NCBI GenBank assembly: GCA_003646055.1
Contig: QNDZ01000078.1
Span: forward strand, 1-7,546
DNA length: 7,546 nucleotides
Reading direction: 5' to 3'
Source of the DNA: a bacterium
Lineage (GTDB): Bacteria > Hydrothermota > UBA3072 > B12-G15
The number at the start of each line of letters is the position of its first letter. Position 1 is the first letter of the stretch. A model generated the notes under the pieces. It had not been told where the DNA came from, did no database searches, and saw only the letters and a list, made by a program, of their open reading frames with translations. Position numbers and translations under genes: made by a program. Positions 1 to 5,758 of the stretch are shown here, one piece after another.

Positions 1-936
1 AAAAATATAATCAACGTATGGAGCGGTCTCATAAAGTTTATTTCCCTCTTCATCTGTAATCCCTGCATAAAGCCTCAGTATATACATATGATTCGGCTGG
101 AATTGATCGTCTGGTTCAAAGATAACATATCTGTATAGTGGTGAAACATTGTCCTTGTTGTATGAAACACTACCCTTAACCTCCTGCCCTGTATAGTAAT
201 CCAGAACCTTCACCGTGTTCTCGTTCACAGTGTTGTCATCAATATCATCGTATACAATTGTTCCACCACTGTTGTATGTACGGTCCTCAACCTTGATGCA
301 GATACTGAAATCAAAGTAGTGAGTTCCATAAAGACTGCTACCATCTGTGGCGCTAACACCGCTGGTAACCACAGGTGTCAGTGTGTCCTCTATCCATGGA
401 ATTGCATCACCATTTGAGCCATCGGACTTCCTTGTGGCAAAATAGAAGAGATAGTCGTCATCTGGAGTCTCTCCACCAACCTCGTCCCCATCCTTATCAA
501 GTTTCTTACCATATCTATCAGATGTTCCACTTGCATTAATCTTCAATACATAGTTCTGGTTGTAATCAAGGTCATCTGCTGGTTTGAGAAGGAGCACTGA
601 ACCAAACGTACCATGGTCCCATTCCTTTGTAAATTCAACCTCGTCATCAATCCCTGATGTGGTGTATTCATAAACATGGACATCCACATTCCCGCCTTCC
701 ATGTTGTTTGAAAACATGATGGTTATCCATGATGTTTGGTCTTCAGGGTCAGTACCAACAGCGAGATTGTTGTCTATAAGCCTGCCAGAAACATCAAGGT
801 TCAATACAGCAGTACTCATATCTGCAGCTTCATGACTCGTATCAGCCTCATATGGGGAAAGGTCTTTTCTTGCACATGACACTGATAGAACCAATAACAA
901 AAGTACAGGGAGCAAGAATACAAGTTTTTTGCGCAT
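1..936 (-). CDS. Lipoprotein with bacterial Ig-like (Big_5/SbsA-type) domains, 3' end cut by window edge
   Basis: The 312 visible codons are open to the left edge. The N-terminus has MRKK, a hydrophobic run, then LSVSC, with Cys21 as the predicted lipidated residue. Position -3 is Ser, not the commoner Leu, but the site still fits a permissive lipobox. Residue +2 is Ala, which in enterobacteria would allow outer-membrane sorting. Two stretches look like SbsA-type Ig-like domains. Residues about 45-168 contain ITIMFSNNME, then LLLKPADDLDYNQNYVLKI, then YLFYFAT. Residues about 185-312 end with FEPDDQFQPNHMYILRL and TDEEGNKLYE. An acidic DKDGDE loop (147-152) resembles a calcium site. The start is the ATG six bases after AGGAGG, which itself overlaps the stop codon of the barrel gene upstream, so the two are very probably coupled. 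Family resemblance is by eye. The binding partner and function are unknown. Confidence 0.8.
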   Translation of the reverse strand, partial: MRKKLVFLLPVLLLLVLSVSCARKDLSPYEADTSHEAADMSTAVLNLDVSGRLIDNNLAVGTDPEDQTSWITIMFSNNMEGGNVDVHVYEYTTSGIDDEVEFTKEWDHGTFGSVLLLKPADDLDYNQNYVLKINASGTSDRYGKKLDKDGDEVGGETPDDDYLFYFATRKSDGSNGDAIPWIEDTLTPVVTSGVSATDGSSLYGTHYFDFSICIKVEDRTYNSGGTIVYDDIDDNTVNENTVKVLDYYTGQEVKGSVSYNKDNVSPLYRYVIFEPDDQFQPNHMYILRLYAGITDEEGNKLYETAPYVDYIF

Positions 937-946
937 GTTCACCTCC

Positions 947-2590
947 TTATTTTATCTTGATTGTGGCTGAAAGCCTCAATGCCCTTATGGATGCAAGGTC
1001 AAGTATGGAGCCACCAGGGGCAAACATATAGATGAAGTCAATGGATATATTCTCATTTGGATGCCATCCAAGTCCGTATGCAAAATTTGTGGTGGTGTTT
1101 TCTGAGTAATCCGTATCCCTGTATCCGTATATGGTATATTCATCAACTATGGTGGTGTCAACTGTTCCATCATTGTGGTGGACTATCGTTACAGGATATT
1201 CATAGTCAGTGGGGTTAAATTTAGAAACAGTTGTATAGAAAGACTTTCTGGCCTCTGCGCCAAACCTGATAAACCAGTTTTTGTTTTTCGTGATAGCAAG
1301 TTCAACACCAACAGGAGCAGTTATTACAAAGTTTCTGTAAACCTCTTCCCTTGTATACTCCAACCATGATGTGGTTTGGGATGTGTAATCATCGTAGTCA
1401 TTCACCTCATTATCCCCGTCATCAAATGTTTCATAGTCCCTTGATACCCATACACCTGAATAACCATAAGTGGAATTGCTGTAGCTTACATCCAATCCCA
1501 TACCAAAGTAAAGATTGTCATTGAGTTTTCTCACCCATCTTCCACCAGCATAGATATAATAGTTCTTATAGGAAATGGCTGCAGTGTCAGAGACATAGGA
1601 ATCCAGTGAGTACACCTCCACATTACCTGAGCCATTCGTCTGCTGGGTTCTAAACCAATCTCTATCAAGGCTATCATAATCGGCTGAACCTGTTCCAAAA
1701 CCGAACCCTCCAGTGTATTCCGTAACATTTCCATTGTCTTCCTTATATGCGTGAACACCAAGGTTCATGTTGAAAACTGGGAGATTATACTCATCCCTGT
1801 ACTGGAATGTATCCATCCTGTCGTCGTAGAGGGTTGGATTTCCATACTGGGCATCATAGAAGTGATACCCATCACCCACTTCGCTGTTTATATTCTTCTC
1901 AAAACCAATTCCTGCACCAATACCCACATTATACCCATTCAGGTCCTTCATGGTGTAGGTCAAACCGAAATTGTTGGAAGGATATCCCCACTCATCAGCC
2001 TCAGTCTCCCATACAACAGAGTCCATGCTCTGGTCACCAGCAGGAAGATTATAATATTCTACCTTTGTTGAGTCCTTTGATTCTGAATAGTCCAATAAGG
2101 ATGTTCTCTGGTACTCAAAAGAGACTATTCCACCGCCAAGGTCTTTTGAAAGCATGAAGATTGTTCTGTTCTCCTTTGTTACCGTGTTCGCATCATCAAG
2201 CTCATAAACCCTGTTTCTGAAGTCAAATGTTCCATCATGGTCAATGTCCCTGAAGATATTGGTCTCATTGGAATTGAATAAATCTGATTCATTCTTTGTG
2301 TTTCCATACATCACCACCATCTTCATACCTGGTGCGATTTCCGGGGTAACAATACCAAAAACATACGTGTTATCAGAGGCATTGTTCATGAGCTCTTCTG
2401 TTCCAGAGGAAAGGTTTGAAAGATTCGTGTAAACCCTCCACCCTTCAATACCAAAGAGTGCCTCTGGCATAAGGGCATTGTCAAGGTCGTCATAAATCAC
2501 ATAGGTGGCCTGTCTTCTGAAACTCTGGAGATTCAACTGACCAAATGCAACCAGTGAAACCACCATGAGTAGGATTAGATACTTCTTCAT
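947..2590 (-). CDS. Exported outer-membrane beta-barrel protein, function unknown
   Basis: The 547-residue protein has a signal peptide (MKKY, hydrophobic 5-16, likely cut after Ala15-Phe16-Gly17). The mature part is rich in Tyr, Asn, Asp, Gly and Thr, with many alternating amphipathic strands. Examples are residues 220-231 (YNVGIGAGIGFE), 291-300, 343-371, 420-446 and 502-524, typical of a barrel with long polar loops. It lacks Cys. Loop features include an EF-hand-like DIDHDGTFD (115-123) and a very acidic stretch at 389-401. The C-terminus alternates like a last strand (LRLSATIKIK) but ends in Lys and not the usual aromatic residue. The start is supported by AGGAGG a few bases upstream. 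The gene lies 83 bp after yraN and is coupled to the Ig-like lipoprotein downstream. A porin, transport-type barrel or surface-structure component are all possible. I do not recognise the family. Confidence 0.85.
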   Translation of the reverse strand: MKKYLILLMVVSLVAFGQLNLQSFRRQATYVIYDDLDNALMPEALFGIEGWRVYTNLSNLSSGTEELMNNASDNTYVFGIVTPEIAPGMKMVVMYGNTKNESDLFNSNETNIFRDIDHDGTFDFRNRVYELDDANTVTKENRTIFMLSKDLGGGIVSFEYQRTSLLDYSESKDSTKVEYYNLPAGDQSMDSVVWETEADEWGYPSNNFGLTYTMKDLNGYNVGIGAGIGFEKNINSEVGDGYHFYDAQYGNPTLYDDRMDTFQYRDEYNLPVFNMNLGVHAYKEDNGNVTEYTGGFGFGTGSADYDSLDRDWFRTQQTNGSGNVEVYSLDSYVSDTAAISYKNYYIYAGGRWVRKLNDNLYFGMGLDVSYSNSTYGYSGVWVSRDYETFDDGDNEVNDYDDYTSQTTSWLEYTREEVYRNFVITAPVGVELAITKNKNWFIRFGAEARKSFYTTVSKFNPTDYEYPVTIVHHNDGTVDTTIVDEYTIYGYRDTDYSENTTTNFAYGLGWHPNENISIDFIYMFAPGGSILDLASIRALRLSATIKIK

Positions 2591-2646
2591 CTTACCTCCT
2601 TTCCTTTTTTCTTTTCCACCTTAATCCACAAAACAAACAAAACCAT
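2587..2646 (-). CDS. Possible 19-residue leader peptide upstream of the barrel gene
   Basis: A short frame begins at an ATG preceded by AGGAG with 7-base spacing and encodes MVLFVLWIK followed by a Lys/Glu-rich basic tail. Its TGA overlaps the ATG of the barrel gene (ATGA), the same junction seen at rpsP/khpA and rplS/rnhB. This would fit a coupling or leader peptide, or a small hydrophobic protein. Against it, the frame is very short, a second 19-codon frame from GTG (2651-2592) overlaps it, and the barrel gene has its own strong ribosome binding site. Chance cannot be excluded. Confidence 0.25.
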   Translation of the reverse strand: MVLFVLWIKVEKKKGKEVR

Positions 2647-2673
2647 AACACTTCTCCTATTGCACCTCCTTGT

Positions 2674-3057
2674 TTAATGTTCCCTGTACGCCCCTTCAAT
2701 ATGAAGAATTTCTTCACCTGTGATTGAAATTACATCAAACCTCACATGGTGGGTATCAAATAGACCATTCCTTGACATATAAAACTTTGCAACCTTCATA
2801 ACCCTCCTTTGCTTTCTCGCATCAACAAACTCTTCTGGACTGCCAAAATCACTCTTTTCTCTTCGTTTCACCTCAACAAAGACTATCGTATCGTTTTTCA
2901 ATGCAATTATATCTACCTCGAGTTTACCAAATCTAAAATTTTTTTCAAGTATTTTATACCCTTTTTTCAAAAGAAAATCAACCGCAGTTTTTTCACCAAT
3001 ATCACGATATTTCGGAGACAGGTCTGAATGACCTCCTGTGTATGGGGCATGGACCAT
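2674..3057 (-). CDS. yraN: YraN/UPF0102 family nuclease-like protein
   Basis: The protein belongs to the UPF0102 (YraN) family, which has an endonuclease-like fold and whose cellular role is poorly defined. Visible landmarks, numbered from the upstream ATG, are IGEKTAVDFLLKKGYKILEKN (20-40), the LEVD(I)IA motif with Asp49, and VFVEVKRR with Glu62 and Lys64. Together these give a D...ExK arrangement like restriction-type nucleases. RFDVISI follows near the C-terminus. The ATG at 3057 gives 127 residues and a 56-base overlap with rnhB, with poor ribosome binding. A CTG at 3021-3019, behind a full AGGAGGT, would give 115 residues and a more typical short lead before the IGE motif. The end coordinate is firm and the start is not. 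It follows rnhB, as in many bacterial genomes. Confidence 0.9.
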   Translation of the reverse strand: MVHAPYTGGHSDLSPKYRDIGEKTAVDFLLKKGYKILEKNFRFGKLEVDIIALKNDTIVFVEVKRREKSDFGSPEEFVDARKQRRVMKVAKFYMSRNGLFDTHHVRFDVISITGEEILHIEGAYREH

Positions 3058-3592
3058 ACCTGAAAAGCGCCTCTATATGTTCTTTGGTTCCATAGCCCTT
3101 GTTCCTCGCAAAACCGTACTGGGGGAATATAAGGTCATACATCTCCATGATTCTGTCACGCACAACCTTTGCAACAATGGAGGCAGCACCAATTGAGATG
3201 GATAGAGAATCACCCTTTACAATGCCCTCTTGTGGAAGTGGAAGACCAGGGATAGGTCTACCATCAACAATAACATACTCAGGAAAGACCCTCATTGAGA
3301 GGATTGCCCTTCTCATTGCCTCATAGGTTGCCTGAAGTATATTTATTCTGTCAATCAGGATGGGTTCAACAATACCAAGACCAATGGATATTGCCTTATT
3401 CAAAATCTTCCCAAAAAGTTCCTCCCTCCTTTCAGGAGAAAGTTTTTTTGAATCTTTTATTCCTTCTATATGGCATCCTTCCGGGAGAATAACAGATGCT
3501 GCGACCACTGGACCTGCAAGGGGCCCCCTCCCCACCTCGTCAATTCCACAGAGGAAGCCCACACCCTTTGTCCAGTAGTCAATATCAATCAT
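3002..3592 (-). CDS. rnhB: Ribonuclease HII
   Basis: RNase HII cuts the RNA strand of RNA-DNA hybrids and removes single ribonucleotides misincorporated in DNA. The 196-residue protein carries the full DEDD active site: Asp18-Glu19 in [14 protein letters not shown], Asp110 in VIVDG, and Asp128 in VKGDSLS. The GRG motif (21-23) that recognises the ribose of the RNA-DNA junction is intact. KDSKKLS (46-52), the [10 protein letters not shown] helix (137-146) and the C-terminal NKGYGTKEH and HRRSF motifs are all family hallmarks. Length is usual for the family. The ATG overlaps the rplS stop codon (ATGA), with only a weak purine-rich site (AAAGAGAAGAA) before it, so translation is probably coupled to rplS. 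The last codons overlap the start region of yraN. Confidence 0.97.
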   Translation of the reverse strand: MIDIDYWTKGVGFLCGIDEVGRGPLAGPVVAASVILPEGCHIEGIKDSKKLSPERREELFGKILNKAISIGLGIVEPILIDRINILQATYEAMRRAILSMRVFPEYVIVDGRPIPGLPLPQEGIVKGDSLSISIGAASIVAKVVRDRIMEMYDLIFPQYGFARNKGYGTKEHIEALFRYGPCPIHRRSFRPVSEIS

Positions 3593-3930
3593 TTCTTCTC
3601 TTTAATCCTTGCAGCCTTGCCCTTTCTTTCTCTCAGGTAGTAGAGTTTTGCCCTTCTCACCCTTCCTTTTCTCAGAACCTCAATCTTTGAAACATTGGGT
3701 GAGTGGACAGGGAATATTCTTTCAACGCCTATCCCCTGGGAGATTTTCCTTACTGTAAAAGTCTCCTTTATCCCTGTTCCAGACCTTTTAATCACTGTCC
3801 CTTCAAACCTCTGTATCCTTGTTTTTCCACCCTCCTCAATCCTGTAATGGACACGGACAGTGTCACCTGGTCTGAACTCGGGTACGTCCTGCTTTAACTG
3901 TTCCTGCTCCAGCATTTTAATCTCCTTCAT
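3589..3930 (-). CDS. rplS: 50S ribosomal protein L19 (bL19)
   Basis: bL19 sits at the interface of the large and small ribosomal subunits. The 113-residue sequence matches the family along its whole length: [19 protein letters not shown] near the N-terminus, [27 protein letters not shown] and [18 protein letters not shown] at the end. Two ATGs are possible. The upstream one (3930) overlaps the end of trmD by 14 bases and gives [11 protein letters not shown], which aligns with the E. coli N-terminus. The second (3915) has AAGGAG at ideal spacing and would drop only five residues. The upstream ATG was chosen on homology. The gene lies between trmD and rnhB in the conserved order. Confidence 0.97.
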   Translation of the reverse strand: MKEIKMLEQEQLKQDVPEFRPGDTVRVHYRIEEGGKTRIQRFEGTVIKRSGTGIKETFTVRKISQGIGVERIFPVHSPNVSKIEVLRKGRVRRAKLYYLRERKGKAARIKEKK

Positions 3931-4651
3931 CTCCCTTCTCCTTCTTTAAATCGGTTAACATCCTTTTCATTTCATCGTCCATCTCAAGTTTATCAAGAAG
4001 TTCTGGCCTTCTCTCCATGGTGATTCTCAGGGCTTCTCTTATCCTCCACCTCCTTATGCTCTCATGGTTTCCCGAGAGCAAAACCTCTGGAACCTTCATC
4101 CCCATATACTCCCTTGGTCTTGTGAACAGGGGCGGTTCAAGTAGCCCTGAGACAAAGGAATCTGTGTTCACTGAATCCTCTTTTCCCACCACCCCCGGTA
4201 AAAGCCGCACAATTGCATCCACCATAGTCATAGCCGCTACCTCACCACCAGATAGGATAAAATCACCCGTGGACAAAACCCTGTCCACAAAGGCCTCTAT
4301 CCTTGCATCAATCCCCTTGTACCTTCCGCATATAAAGGTAAGGGTATCCTTCTCCTTCAACTCCTCTGCTATTTTCTGATTAAAAACCTCACCCTTTGGT
4401 GATGTAAGAACCCTGTAACCAGGTTCATCTATGGATGACAGGGCCCTGTGCACAACATCAACCCTCATCACCATCCCGCTCCCCCCACCATAGGGATAAT
4501 CGTCCACAGACCCATAATGGTCTGTAGCGAAATCCCGTATGTTTACGAATTTAAATTCAACAAAACCATTTGATACAGCCCTCCCCACTATTCCCACGGA
4601 GATAAAACCCGAGAACATCTCCGGAAAAATAGTGAGGATATTGATACGCAT
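3917..4651 (-). CDS. trmD: tRNA (guanine-N1)-methyltransferase TrmD
   Basis: TrmD methylates N1 of G37 in tRNAs that have G36, using S-adenosylmethionine, and prevents +1 frameshifting. The 244-residue protein shows the SPOUT trefoil-knot family features: ILTIFPEMF at the start, GRAV (23-26), [13 protein letters not shown] (50-62), SPKG (84-87), CGRYKGID (108-115), [10 protein letters not shown] (128-137), RLLPGVVG (149-156), DSF with Asp164, and the C-terminal domain motifs PEVLLSGNH and RRPELL. Arg149 and Asp164 match the catalytic Arg154 and Asp169 of E. coli TrmD. One oddity is Lys112, where E. coli has Glu116. The ATG directly follows the khpA stop codon (TAAATG), with no clear Shine-Dalgarno, so reinitiation is likely. 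rimM, often found just upstream of trmD, is absent here. Confidence 0.97.
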   Translation of the reverse strand: MRINILTIFPEMFSGFISVGIVGRAVSNGFVEFKFVNIRDFATDHYGSVDDYPYGGGSGMVMRVDVVHRALSSIDEPGYRVLTSPKGEVFNQKIAEELKEKDTLTFICGRYKGIDARIEAFVDRVLSTGDFILSGGEVAAMTMVDAIVRLLPGVVGKEDSVNTDSFVSGLLEPPLFTRPREYMGMKVPEVLLSGNHESIRRWRIREALRITMERRPELLDKLEMDDEMKRMLTDLKKEKGDEGD

Positions 4652-4891
4652 TTAGGAAGCGGGCTCTAAAATCTCAAGCACAGCCCTCTTTCCTGTCTTC
4701 ATGGAAGCGGCTGTAACTATGGTCCTTATGGCCTTTGCGGTCTTTCCACCCTTTCCGATGATTTTACCTATGTCTCCTTCACCAACCTTGAGTTCGTAAA
4801 CAATGGTTCTCTCACCAGCAATCTCCCTTACCTCAACCTCGTCAGGATAGTCAACCAGTGCCTTTGCAATGTGTTCAATCAGTTCCTTCAT
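4652..4891 (-). CDS. khpA: KH-domain RNA-binding protein KhpA
   Basis: This is a 79-residue single KH-domain protein of the YlqC/KhpA family, which binds RNA and in Gram-positive bacteria works with KhpB (Jag/EloR). The RNA-binding loop is the classic GKIIGKGGK at about 42-50, preceded by a YELKVGEGD strand and followed by the AIRTIVTAA helix. The start matches the family pattern ([21 protein letters not shown]). The ATG overlaps the rpsP stop codon (ATGA), and AGGAGGTGA lies 9 bases upstream inside rpsP. Its place between rpsP and trmD is the conserved location for this gene. Whether a KhpB partner exists in this genome cannot be seen from the window. Confidence 0.95.
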   Translation of the reverse strand: MKELIEHIAKALVDYPDEVEVREIAGERTIVYELKVGEGDIGKIIGKGGKTAKAIRTIVTAASMKTGKRAVLEILEPAS

Positions 4892-5151
4892 TCTTTCTCA
4901 CCTCCTTTTGAAGTTTCCTTTTGTTTTTTAAGCCTGTACAGAACCTTCACCCTGTCACTCATTATTGCTCCTTTACCGATCCATTCTTCAAGTTTCTCTG
5001 TGTTGAGTTCAAAAATATCCTTTCTCGGGTCATACCAGCCCAGTTTCTCAATAAACCTGCCATCCCTTGGGGCACGAGAATCAGCAACGATAATCTGGAA
5101 AAATGGCAAGCCTTTCCTTCCTGCTCTTCTCAACCTGATCTTCACAGCCAC
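4888..5151 (-). CDS. rpsP: 30S ribosomal protein S16 (bS16)
   Basis: bS16 is a small-subunit assembly protein. The 87-residue sequence has the family N-terminus ([17 protein letters not shown]), then [23 protein letters not shown] (residues about 20-42), and a later [12 protein letters not shown] segment. The start codon is GTG, eight bases after AAGGAGG. It is the first gene of the translation cluster and has its own strong promoter, with a predicted leader of only about 18 bases. The C-terminus is a short charged tail whose codons also carry the khpA ribosome binding site. Confidence 0.97.
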   Translation of the reverse strand: MAVKIRLRRAGRKGLPFFQIIVADSRAPRDGRFIEKLGWYDPRKDIFELNTEKLEEWIGKGAIMSDRVKVLYRLKKQKETSKGGEKE

Positions 5152-5175
5152 TTATACCGCCTCCTTTTTTGCTTA

Positions 5176-5203
5176 AATATAAAATCCCTGTGTTCATTGT
5201 CAA
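5176..5203 (-). promoter_or_regulatory. Sigma70-type promoter of the rpsP operon
   Basis: On the minus strand a perfect -35 (TTGACA, 5203-5198) is followed after 16 bases by TATATT (5181-5176). Transcription should start near 5169, giving a short leader with AAGGAGG and then the rpsP GTG. The promoter begins only 7 bases after the stop codon of the GAF gene. Confidence 0.7.
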
Positions 5204-5210
5204 GGCTTGA

Positions 5211-5663
5211 TTAAAAAAGGGTTGCTACAAGTTCTGCAATCCTTTCAAGGAATTCCCTGTCCCTGTCAGTGAAGGGTGAAATCTGATGGGAATCAATATC
5301 AATCTCACCTATCACCTCTTCACCCTTCATAATGGGAACCACAATCTCTGATTTTACATCAGGACTGCATGAAAGATAGTTTGTTTCCTTTGATACATCC
5401 TGAACAATGAAGGTCATCTCTCTCTCTGCTGCCTGACCGCATATTCCCTTACCAAATGGTATCTTCACATGCTCTGTTGGTGCACCTGTGAAAGGACCAA
5501 GATAAAGCATCCCTGGTTCATCCCCAACAAGATAAAATCCAACCCAGTCATAATGGGGAACTTCTTCTTTGAGAAGTTTTGTTATTCTTTTCAGTTTCTC
5601 TTCTCTTTCTCCTTCCTTATTTATTATCTCCTGAACAACCTTTAAAATTCTTTCGAACTCCAT
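5211..5663 (-). CDS. GAF-domain protein, free methionine-(R)-sulfoxide reductase-like (MsrC/YebR/YtsP family)
   Basis: The family reduces free methionine-(R)-sulfoxide using cysteines in a GAF fold. The 150-residue protein matches it throughout: YDWVGFYLV (38-46), LYLGPFTGAP (53-62), IPFGKGICG (68-76), a segment ending in Cys99, SEIVVPI (105-111) and GEIDIDS (119-125). Cys99 sits at the position of the catalytic Cys (118 in the Neisseria numbering I recall). Cys75 sits at the second position, 24 residues earlier. The third family cysteine, the usual resolving one, ten residues before Cys75 in GxPAC, is His65 here. Activity is therefore probable but its disulfide chemistry may differ; a plain ligand-binding GAF protein is the alternative. 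GAGG precedes the ATG by four bases. It diverges from the ABC gene and has its own promoter and a possible terminator. Confidence 0.88.
   Translation of the reverse strand: MEFERILKVVQEIINKEGEREEKLKRITKLLKEEVPHYDWVGFYLVGDEPGMLYLGPFTGAPTEHVKIPFGKGICGQAAEREMTFIVQDVSKETNYLSCSPDVKSEIVVPIMKGEEVIGEIDIDSHQISPFTDRDREFLERIAELVATLF
5213..5245 (-). terminator. Possible intrinsic terminator embedded in the 3' end of the GAF gene
   Basis: On the minus strand AAAGGATTGC (5245-5236) can pair with GCAACCCTTT (5225-5216), giving a 10-bp stem with one A-C mismatch and a 10-base loop. A run of six T (5218-5213) closes the hairpin and continues past it. The T-run contains the last codons, and the TAA stop begins with its final T. 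It would separate this gene from the rpsP promoter, which starts a few bases later. Stem strength is modest and was judged by eye. Confidence 0.45.
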
Positions 5664-5683
5664 ACAGCCTCTTTTTTTCTATA

Positions 5684-5712
5684 TATTTAATGGAATTTCA
5701 TATCCCTGTCAA
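5684..5712 (-). promoter_or_regulatory. Promoter of the GAF-domain gene
   Basis: On the minus strand TTGACA (5712-5707) is separated by 17 bases from TAAATA (5689-5684). Predicted transcription starts near 5677, leaving a leader of roughly 14 bases that holds AAAAGAGG before the ATG at 5663. The -35 lies 11 bp from the -35 of the divergent ABC promoter. Confidence 0.6.
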
Positions 5713-5723
5713 ACAAAAATGTA

Positions 5724-5751
5724 TTGACTTAACAGGTCTTCTGTATATCCT
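5724..5751 (+). promoter_or_regulatory. Promoter of the ABC exporter gene, probably giving a leaderless mRNA
   Basis: TTGACT (5724-5729) is followed after 16 bases by TATCCT (5746-5751). The expected start point, 7 bases after the -10, is A5759, the A of the chosen ATG. No Shine-Dalgarno-like sequence precedes that ATG (TATCCTCTTATTC), in contrast with most other genes here. The -10 matches the consensus at four of six positions. Confidence 0.5.
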
Positions 5752-5758
5752 CTTATTC

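Noticed and set aside
1751..2157. Two overlapping plus-strand open frames of 106 and 116 codons
   Set aside because: They lie opposite the barrel gene, have low-complexity His/Ser/Pro/Ile-rich products, and show no family motifs, so they are antisense shadows.
2677..2699. Weak promoter-like TTGAAG-17-TAAACA on the minus strand before the barrel gene
   Set aside because: Both boxes match the consensus poorly compared with the three clear promoters elsewhere in the window, so the barrel gene may simply be read from the rpsP operon.
2702..2716. Perfect 7-bp-arm palindrome TGAAGAATTTCTTCA
   Set aside because: It lies within yraN codons, has only a one-base centre and no T-run, so it is not a terminator. 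Nothing supports an operator there.
4017..4379. Plus-strand open frame of 120 codons opposite trmD
   Set aside because: The trmD frame carries a full set of conserved motifs; the opposite frame is Ser/Pro/Ile-rich with no ribosome binding site.
5579..5758. Upstream in-frame extension of the ABC exporter, with ATGs at 5579 and 5690
   Set aside because: The longer form would overlap the GAF gene and both promoters, lacks a ribosome binding site, and adds residues not typical of the family N-terminus.
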